From: Brevundimonas sp.
GTDB lineage: Bacteria; Pseudomonadota; Alphaproteobacteria; Caulobacterales; Caulobacteraceae
Length of the DNA stretch: 64,000 nt
Direction: 5' to 3'
Assembly (NCBI RefSeq): GCF_013912065.1
Contig: NZ_JACESA010000003.1
Coordinates: 62,001-126,000 of the forward strand
Under the pieces are notes generated by a model. The model saw only the letters and a program-made list of their open reading frames with translations, was not told the origin of the DNA and did not search any database. A program made the translations under genes and the position numbers. Shown piece after piece: positions 58,911 through 64,000 of this stretch (position 1 is the stretch's first letter; each line of letters begins with the position of its first letter).

Positions 58911-59723
58911 CTAGGTCAAGGACCGCGCCGCCGCGCCACGGTTGCGCATTACATACAGGGTCATGTCGCGCAGGCGGGGCAGGCGTTCCTTCAGGCGACG
59001 GCGTAGGGACAGGGTTTCGGCGTTGACGCTGGGGGACAGGTCGGGCTCGACCCCGTCCAGGAGCCGCATCCAGTCGCGGTCGGGCTCGTAACCTTGGGCG
59101 ATCAGTTCGGCGCCGAGGTCGCCGTGACGACGCAACTGGCCCTGGAGCCGGGGCAGATGGCGGCGCCAGGCGCCCAGGCTGGACGGACAGACGGGACGGA
59201 TCTGGCGCATGGCCGGGGCCCATTCGGCGTTCGGCCGCTCCACGGCGAGGTGATAGTCCGAGAAGTGACGGATCGGCCGCAGCCAGGGCATGACGGTCAT
59301 CAGCTCGGTCTGGACCACGTCGGGCTCGGTCACCAGTCGGCGATAGTCAACCACATGAAAGCGCGGATGGTTTCGGGCGCGGGCGGCGGCGCGGGCGGCG
59401 CGGCGCCAGACCCGCAGATTGGTGAAATAGCGGCCGGGGTAGTCGGCATGCTCGCTGGTGATCACTTCTCGCGGATCGCGGGCCAGATAGACGACGTCCA
59501 GTCGGGGATCCAGTTTCAGGATATCGACCGCCGCCTCGACCTCGCCCGGGCATTTGGTGCAGACCAGGCGGCGGTCGCGCGGGACAGGCCGACGAAGCCG
59601 CTGTTCCGCCTCGACCGGCCCGTCGATGTCGAAACAGGTCAGGATCATGACGTGGAGCAGGGTGGTGCCGCTGCGGGGCGCGCCGGTGATGTGCAGGCGT
59701 CTCGGGCGGGGGGCGTCGTGCAT
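58911..59723 (-). CDS. sulfotransferase family protein
   Basis: 270 residues. The PAPS 5'-phosphosulfate loop is GAPRSGTTLLHV at about 15 and the 3'-phosphate region is YLARDPREVITSEH, typical of sulfotransferases. It may sulfate a surface glycan or lipid using PAPS. The C-terminal third is Arg-rich. First gene of a minus-strand run; about 280 bases of AT-richer DNA separate it from the next plus-strand gene. Confidence 0.82.
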   Translation of the reverse strand: MHDAPRPRRLHITGAPRSGTTLLHVMILTCFDIDGPVEAEQRLRRPVPRDRRLVCTKCPGEVEAAVDILKLDPRLDVVYLARDPREVITSEHADYPGRYFTNLRVWRRAARAAARARNHPRFHVVDYRRLVTEPDVVQTELMTVMPWLRPIRHFSDYHLAVERPNAEWAPAMRQIRPVCPSSLGAWRRHLPRLQGQLRRHGDLGAELIAQGYEPDRDWMRLLDGVEPDLSPSVNAETLSLRRRLKERLPRLRDMTLYVMRNRGAAARSLT

Positions 59724-59940
59724 TCTGGTCCTCTTGAAAGCGAGGCGCCAGTGAAGCCGAGCATTGCGGGCGTCGTGGGGTGATCGGGTATCGGTGGTGT
59801 TTCAGTCCGGGGGCGGATGTTTCGCGCGTGAGATGACTGCGCTAAGCACGCCGTAGACTAGTTTATAACGGTCAACTCGTCTGTAGCTGACAAAGGGCAA
59901 TTAAGAATCCACCTGTACGTGTTATGAAAGAAATTCTAGA

Positions 59941-59970
59941 TTGAACCGCTGGGGCGCCTGTGCATATTAG
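59941..59970 (+). promoter_or_regulatory. sigma-70-type promoter of the small secreted protein
   Basis: TTGAAC (59941-59946) and ATATTA (59964-59969, spacer 17) or TATTAG (spacer 18) resemble -35 and -10 boxes. Transcription would start near 59977, leaving a short leader and favouring the ATG at 60003 over earlier ones. Confidence 0.5.
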
Positions 59971-60002
59971 GGTTTATGTCCTCGATGATAAGGAATTCAA
60001 TT

Positions 60003-60260
60003 ATGGGTATCGAAAAGTACATCGGTGCAACTGTTTTGTCATCGATGGCCATTATGGCATCGGGACCGGCAGCGGCGATGCCGGCTTACTGGGACGAGTA
60101 TGAATATTATTCTGATGATTCAATGACTGAGATAGTTGGAATGTACGGAAAGACGTGCAACGGCAACGATTACGGTTCGGGTCAGGTTACTGCATACAGA
60201 ATTCAAACCATGCACTACTGGTGCAATAATATCAAAGGTCCTGATTTCCCTCCATTTTAA
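60003..60260 (+). CDS. small secreted protein, DUF6289-like
   Basis: 85 residues from ATG 60003, with AAGGA eight bases before it; ATG 59976 would lie at the predicted transcript start. Signal peptide up to about PAAAMPA. The mature part has YEYYSDDSMTEIVG, then CNGNDYGSGQVTAY and a last Cys in YWCNN. The EYxYYSD...VG...C.G....G..T.Y pattern is reminiscent of DUF6289 small proteins. Codon use and base composition are AT-rich compared with all neighbours, suggesting recent acquisition. Function unknown. Confidence 0.6.
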   Translation: MGIEKYIGATVLSSMAIMASGPAAAMPAYWDEYEYYSDDSMTEIVGMYGKTCNGNDYGSGQVTAYRIQTMHYWCNNIKGPDFPPF

Positions 60261-60381
60261 ATATTTTTAGTCAAATTTTACCTTTTTATTCGGTCGTGGC
60301 GAACCCGCATGAGTGCGTGGAGTGGCCGCTTGAACCCCGCCGCCACTCGCTCTAATCCTGAAGGTCAACAGGAGCATAAAC

Positions 60382-60462
60382 ATGCTGGCGCTCGGCATCA
60401 TCTTCGGCTTCATCGCCGTCATCGCCCTCATGAACCTGGTCGAGTTCGGCCGGGTTGACTGA
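60382..60462 (+). CDS. 26-residue membrane microprotein
   Basis: A 26-codon ORF with a good ribosome site (ACAGGAG, seven bases before ATG). The product MLALGIIFGFIAVIALMN is one transmembrane helix ending LVEFGRVD. Its last codons overlap the TTG start of the FolM-like SDR, so translation may be coupled. Too short for most gene callers. Confidence 0.55.
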   Translation: MLALGIIFGFIAVIALMNLVEFGRVD

Positions 60463-61216
60463 TCAGGGCCCCAGCGCCGTGCGGGGGGTCGCCCTGGTCA
60501 CGGGCGGGGCGAGGCGGATCGGGCGGGCCATTTGTCTGGCCCTGGCCAAGGCCGGTTATGACGTGGCCGTGCACCATCATGCGTCGGGCGAGGACGCCCG
60601 GACTTTGGCGGACGAGATCGCGGCCCTGGGGCGGCGGTCCTGCCTGTTGCAGGCGGATCTGACGGATGAGACCCGGGTGCGCGCCCTGGTTCCCGCGGCG
60701 GCCGAGGCCCTGGGGCCGGTGACGGTGCTGGTCAACAACGCCTCGGTGTTCGAGGACGACCGGGTCGGCGGCCTGAGCCGCGAAAGTTGGGACACCCATC
60801 TGGAGACCAATCTGCGGGCGCCTCTGGTGCTGGCCGAGGCCTTCGCCGCCCAGACGGCGCAGGGCGTGATCATCAATCTGCTGGATCAGAAGGTGCTGAA
60901 GCCCGATCCGCGCTTCTTCTCCTACAGCCTGTCGCGCAACGGTCTGTGGTGGGCGACCCAGACCCTGGCCCAGGCCCTGGCGCCGGGGATCCGCGTCAAT
61001 GGGGTGGGGCCGGGGCCGACCCTGCCGTCGATCCACCAGACCCCCGAAGAATTCGCCGCCGAGGCGCGCGGCACCCTGTTGCAGACGCCGGGCAGCCCGG
61101 ATGCGGTGGCCGAGGCGGTGCTGTGGCTCATTGACGCGCGGATGGTCACGGGCCAGATGATCGCCGTCGACGGGGGCCAGCATCTGGCCTGGCGCACCCC
61201 CGACATCCAGGAGTAG
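60455..61216 (+). CDS. FolM-like SDR oxidoreductase
   Basis: 253 residues. NAD(P) motif TGGARRIGRAI with the RR of pteridine-reductase-type SDRs, then VNNASVFEDDRVGG, and a downstream folB gene point to a dihydromonapterin/dihydropterin reductase. The catalytic segment reads FSYSLSRNG: the Tyr is kept but the usual Lys four residues later is Arg. The start is TTG 60455 overlapping the microprotein stop; GTG 60479 is an alternative. folB starts four bases after its stop. Confidence 0.82.
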   Translation: MTDQGPSAVRGVALVTGGARRIGRAICLALAKAGYDVAVHHHASGEDARTLADEIAALGRRSCLLQADLTDETRVRALVPAAAEALGPVTVLVNNASVFEDDRVGGLSRESWDTHLETNLRAPLVLAEAFAAQTAQGVIINLLDQKVLKPDPRFFSYSLSRNGLWWATQTLAQALAPGIRVNGVGPGPTLPSIHQTPEEFAAEARGTLLQTPGSPDAVAEAVLWLIDARMVTGQMIAVDGGQHLAWRTPDIQE

Positions 61217-61220
61217 TCGC

Positions 61221-61619
61221 GTGGTCCAGTCGTCTTCGGTGTCGCCGTTTCCGGCGGACGAGCCGCTGCGTTTCGAGCGTCTGAGCGTCTTCGTGCGCGG
61301 GCTGGAGGTCGAGGCCGGGATCGGGGTCTATGACCACGAGCAGGGGCGGCTGCAGCGGCTGGTCATCGACGTGACCCTGGAGCTGGAGCCCCGGCCGATC
61401 GAACGGCTGGGCGACACCATCAATTATGAGACGGTGGCCAATGCGGCGCGCGCCATCGCCGCCGACGGGCATGTGGGCCTGGTGGAGACCTTCGCCGAAC
61501 GGTTGGCGCGCGCCTGTCTGGAGGACGGGCGGGTGATGCGGGCGACGGTGCGGATCGAAAAGCCCGGCGCGCTTCAGGCCGTGATCGCGCCGGGATGCGA
61601 GATCGTGCTGGGGCGGTAG
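61221..61619 (+). CDS. folB: dihydroneopterin aldolase
   Basis: 132 residues. VRGLEVEAGIGVYDHEQGRLQRLVIDV and NYETVANAARAIA, with LVETFAERLARACL and VRIEKPGAL, follow the FolB pattern, including the catalytic lysine in the C-terminal IEKP. It converts 7,8-dihydroneopterin to 6-hydroxymethyl-dihydropterin in folate synthesis. The start is GTG 61221. The upstream SDR suggests a joined pterin unit. Confidence 0.9.
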   Translation: MVQSSSVSPFPADEPLRFERLSVFVRGLEVEAGIGVYDHEQGRLQRLVIDVTLELEPRPIERLGDTINYETVANAARAIAADGHVGLVETFAERLARACLEDGRVMRATVRIEKPGALQAVIAPGCEIVLGR

Positions 61620-61697
61620 TTGCGTCGAAACCGTCCGGCGGCCATTGTCGTTAATGATCCAGCCGCTTCGGCTGTGCGAGAGAAGCGTTCTTCATCC

Positions 61698-62351
61698 ATG
61701 GCCGAACCCGGCGATCCGAAAGGCCCCGAGGCCGATTCCGACCACGATCACGACGCCCATATCGGCTTCGTCTCGCCGGCGTCGCTGGCCGGTCGTTCGC
61801 GGCCGCCCGAACCGAAGCCCCAGCCGAAGCCTGAGTCTGGCGAGACGACCCCCGTAGCGCGCGAGCCCGATCTGTTCGATCCGCCGGAGCCCGCGCCCCT
61901 GTCCCAACCCGGTCCGTTCGATCGGACCGAACCGGTTGCGCCCGCGCGGACGCCTGCGGGGAGGCGAGAAGCGGTCGCCTCGGTCGGCGCCGAGCGAGAG
62001 ACCGTCACGCGCGTGGAGCCTCCGGTCGCGCCGATGAGCCTGTACGCCGTCTATGTGCTGATCCTGCTCGCGGTGCCGACCCTGGGTCTGTCGGCCCTGC
62101 TGGCCCTGCTGGCGGTGACCGGACGCGACGGGCCGGACGAGCCCCTGGCCGCCAGCCATTTCGTCTATCAGCAACGGACCCTGTGGAGCGCCGCGGTGGC
62201 GGCGGGGTTGGGCGGCCTGCTGGTGATCGTCAATATCGGCGTCTTCGTCCTGTTCCTGCTGGCCCTGTGGACCCTGGCGCGCGGCGTCTTCGGCGTCCTG
62301 CGGCTGAAGGCGGGGCGAGCGATTGGCAATCCGCGCAGCTGGCTGTTCTGA
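61698..62351 (+). CDS. membrane protein with long Pro-rich N-terminus
   Basis: 217 residues from ATG 61698; an in-frame start at 61620 is possible. The first half is hydrophilic, rich in Pro, Glu and Asp (PEPKPQPKPESGE), the second half has three hydrophobic helices (YVLILLAVPTLGLSALLALLAV, AAVAAGLGGLLVIVNIGVFVLFLLAL). The arrangement ASHFVYQQRTLW between helices is like DUF4870-type proteins, as in the next gene. Probably an inner-membrane protein of unknown role. Confidence 0.65.
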   Translation: MAEPGDPKGPEADSDHDHDAHIGFVSPASLAGRSRPPEPKPQPKPESGETTPVAREPDLFDPPEPAPLSQPGPFDRTEPVAPARTPAGRREAVASVGAERETVTRVEPPVAPMSLYAVYVLILLAVPTLGLSALLALLAVTGRDGPDEPLAASHFVYQQRTLWSAAVAAGLGGLLVIVNIGVFVLFLLALWTLARGVFGVLRLKAGRAIGNPRSWLF

Positions 62352-62361
62352 GAGGGGCGAC

Positions 62362-62745
62362 ATGACCACCGAACCGAATTTCACCGCAGGACAGGAATCG
62401 GAAGGCAAAGTCGCCGCCCTGATCGCCTGGGCCCTGTTCATCCTGTCGATCCCCAGCGCCAATGTGCTGGTTCTGGTCGGTCTGGTGGTCTCCTATGTGG
62501 GGCGCGGGACGGCGGTCGGCGTGCCGCGCCAGCATATCGAGGCGCAGATCCGGCTGTTCTGGTCAGTCTTCTGGTGGACCATCGCCGCCTGGATCGGCAT
62601 CGCGGTCAGCGCCGTGGCCTCGGTGATCCTGGTCGGAATTCCCTTCCTGCTGCTGTTTGTTCTGATCTGGTTCCTGCTCAGTGTCTGGTTCACGGTGAAG
62701 AGCGTGCTGGGGCTGATCAACCTGCTGCAAGACAAGCCGATCTGA
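62362..62745 (+). CDS. DUF4870-like membrane protein
   Basis: 127 residues from ATG 62362 with GAGAGGGG before it. Three to four hydrophobic helices (AALIAWALFILSIPSANVLVLVGLVVSY, WWTIAAWIGIAVSAVAS, LLLFVLIWFLLSVWF). RQHIEAQIRLFWSVFWW between helices 1 and 2 follows the DUF4870 pattern, as does the preceding gene. The pair is likely co-transcribed (10-base gap) and may act together. Confidence 0.75.
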   Translation: MTTEPNFTAGQESEGKVAALIAWALFILSIPSANVLVLVGLVVSYVGRGTAVGVPRQHIEAQIRLFWSVFWWTIAAWIGIAVSAVASVILVGIPFLLLFVLIWFLLSVWFTVKSVLGLINLLQDKPI

Positions 62746-62806
62746 CGCAGGCGCGTTCATGGAACATCCCGCCTCCCAAGCTGTTGAAGCGAAAAGGGAG
62801 TTGCAT

Positions 62807-63091
62807 ATGGGACAGTTCAAGGACGAACCAAGCGAGAACCGCTTCGAACAGGACTTCGACAGCGACGGCGGCCATGGCCGCGTCTGGGCTGACTACGCCG
62901 TGCGCGGCGGGGCGCGGATGATCCTGCATGTCGAGGCGGAACAGGGACTGCGCGGCTCGGGCGCGGCCGGCCGCTTCATGCAGTCGATGGCCGAATATGC
63001 GCGTGAGAAGGGCCTGAGGCTGTTCCCGCGCTGCAGCTATGCGGTGCTGTGGCACAAACGGCATCCCGACTACGACGACGTGCTGGCCTGA
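62807..63091 (+). CDS. small GNAT family (YjdJ-like) N-acetyltransferase
   Basis: 94 residues from ATG 62807 with GGGAG seven bases before; an earlier ATG at 62759 is less likely. ENRFEQDFDSDG, MILHVEAEQGLRGSGAAGRFMQS (acetyl-CoA loop) and FPRCSYAVLWHKRHPDYDDVL are the pattern of the minimal one-domain acetyl-CoA-binding proteins related to GNAT. GGAAC-N16-TGTT lies 20-45 bases upstream and weakly resembles an EcfG promoter. Confidence 0.85.
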   Translation: MGQFKDEPSENRFEQDFDSDGGHGRVWADYAVRGGARMILHVEAEQGLRGSGAAGRFMQSMAEYAREKGLRLFPRCSYAVLWHKRHPDYDDVLA

Positions 63092-63158
63092 GGCGACTGG
63101 TCCATGCCTTGGCGTTCTGACCCATAGCGGACGTCACGGTGTTTGCTAGAATCACACC

Positions 63159-63545
63159 ATGCAATTGATCGGACAGGCGTGGGTCTATCACGTGGGCAAC
63201 TCGACGGTGCGGGTCGAGAACGCCTTCGCGTGGTTGGGTTGGGCTCAGGAGCGCCTGATCGTGAATGACGAAGCGGTGCGTACGGCAGGCGGCTGGTTCG
63301 GGATGTCGCGCGACTTCAAGGAAGACTGGCTTACGCCCATAGGCGAGGGCCAGTTGTCCGTGCGGCTGCGTTCACGGATGAACGGCATCAGCTGCGAAGT
63401 GCGACTGGACGATGTCGAAGTCGATCCTGAAGCCTTGCTGGTCGCCAGGTGGCGAGGCGGGAGCAACACCTGGGCTTCGCCTGACGCCTGGACTCCCGCC
63501 GGAAAAAACTCCTGGATCGCGGCCCCGCGTCAGCCTCCGGAATAG
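63159..63545 (+). CDS. hypothetical protein
   Basis: 128 residues, no signal peptide or transmembrane segment. WVYHVGNSTVRVENAFAWLGWAQERLIVNDEAV at the start suggests a beta-rich fold; SVRLRSRMNGISCEVRLDDVEVDPEALL follows. I recognise no family. TAGAAT at 63146-63151 upstream resembles a -10 box. It overlaps the convergent SDR gene by 16 bases. Confidence 0.6.
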   Translation: MQLIGQAWVYHVGNSTVRVENAFAWLGWAQERLIVNDEAVRTAGGWFGMSRDFKEDWLTPIGEGQLSVRLRSRMNGISCEVRLDDVEVDPEALLVARWRGGSNTWASPDAWTPAGKNSWIAAPRQPPE

Positions 63546-64000
63546 CCGCCGATAATCGGCAGGATCTCGCCGGTGATGAAGCTCGACATCTGGGGCGAGG
63601 CGAGGAAGACGTAGGCGGGGGCGATCTCTTCCGGCTGGGCCGGGCGTTTCATCACCGTCTGGGCGCCGAACTGGGCCGTCTTTTCCGCATTCTTGTCCGC
63701 CGGATTCAACGGGGTCCAGACCGGGCCGGGGGCGACCACGTTCACGCGGATGCCGCGCGGCGCCAGATGCGTGCCCAGCGATCGGGCGTAGGCGTGGATG
63801 CCGCCCTTGGTCATCGAATAGTCCAGCAGGTCCTTGTTGCCCTGAAGCCCCGTGACCGAACCCGTCATGACGATGGCGCCGCCGGATTTCATGTGCGGGA
63901 CGGCCGCCTTGGTCATGTTGAAATAGCCGTAGAGGTTGGTCTTCAGCGTGCGGTCGAAATGCTCGAAGGTCAGATCCTCGAAGGCGTCGACATGTTCCTG
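63530..64000 (-). CDS. SDR family oxidoreductase, 5' part outside the window
   Basis: The frame is open to the window edge (reading QEHVDAFEDLTFEHFDRTLK), so the N-terminal cofactor motif is missing. What remains has VMTGSVTG, YSMTK (Tyr/Lys pair), VNVVAPGPVWTPLNP and ITGEILPIIGGYSGG. The PVWTPLNP and GGYSGG pattern is that of YhdF/YhxD-like SDRs, often annotated as glucose dehydrogenase or general stress protein 39. Substrate unknown. Confidence 0.88.
   Translation of the reverse strand, partial: QEHVDAFEDLTFEHFDRTLKTNLYGYFNMTKAAVPHMKSGGAIVMTGSVTGLQGNKDLLDYSMTKGGIHAYARSLGTHLAPRGIRVNVVAPGPVWTPLNPADKNAEKTAQFGAQTVMKRPAQPEEIAPAYVFLASPQMSSFITGEILPIIGGYSGG

Overview
The window is a high-GC (about two-thirds G+C by eye) chromosomal segment of an alphaproteobacterium. 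The order fliF-fliG-flbE-fliN-flbD...flhA, a CtrA-type box in front of fliF, a TipF-like EAL protein, TIGR01782-type TonB-dependent receptors and a GGAAC-N17-CGTT general-stress promoter all point to Caulobacterales, most likely Brevundimonas or a close relative. The genus is inferred from gene content and protein flavour; it was not tested by a search. I see no prophage, IS element, CRISPR array or rRNA operon.

Layout. 1-1478: end of a uracil-DNA-glycosylase-like gene, a lipoprotein hydrolase and a 41-residue membrane microprotein. 1621-9882: class II flagellar cluster (MS ring, switch, export gate and the sigma-54 activator FlbD), interrupted by a complete class A beta-lactamase gene coupled to flhA. 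9879-14495: a membrane protein, a CHASE3 histidine kinase, an Rcp1-like receiver, a receiver-HisKA_2 kinase that lacks a normal start codon, a Nudix hydrolase and the stress gene csbD with its promoter and terminator. 14498-18397: mixed housekeeping and hypothetical genes. 18443-21908: xseB-csaA-ispA-dxs, which makes C15 isoprenoid precursors. 21919-27359: an MFS transporter, then a PhoD phosphatase and TonB receptor operon. 27689-38385: galE, then a minus-strand glycan-type locus of GH3 glycosidase, TonB receptor, two flavin-dependent halogenase-family proteins and a LacI regulator.

38386-43655: two clusters of a dispersed hairpin-forming repeat, phoH with an intrinsic terminator in its leader, a gamma-class carbonic anhydrase, an unusual convergent gap with five inverted repeats, ribF, a MaoC protein and a HAD phosphatase. 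43656-49680: tipF, an SDR, an LpxL-like acyltransferase, a receiver protein, an M23 peptidase, a DUF2093 protein and a cation/proton antiporter. 49774-57213: a third repeat cluster, a beta-helix/Sel1 secreted pair, a free-Met sulfoxide reductase, an SDR, a CoA-ester lyase and a frameshifted Hsp70-like gene. 57242-57317: tRNA with CAU anticodon. 57478-64000: esterase, Nudix, sulfotransferase, an AT-rich small secreted protein, a 26-residue microprotein, the FolM-like/folB pair, membrane proteins, a small GNAT protein and an SDR cut by the window edge.

The best leads are the five-hairpin region at 40812-41026, the halogenase pair in the glycan locus, the beta-lactamase inside the flagellar operon, the phoH leader, the three-cluster repeat family and the non-canonical start of the hybrid kinase. 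None has been checked by a database search or a folding calculation.
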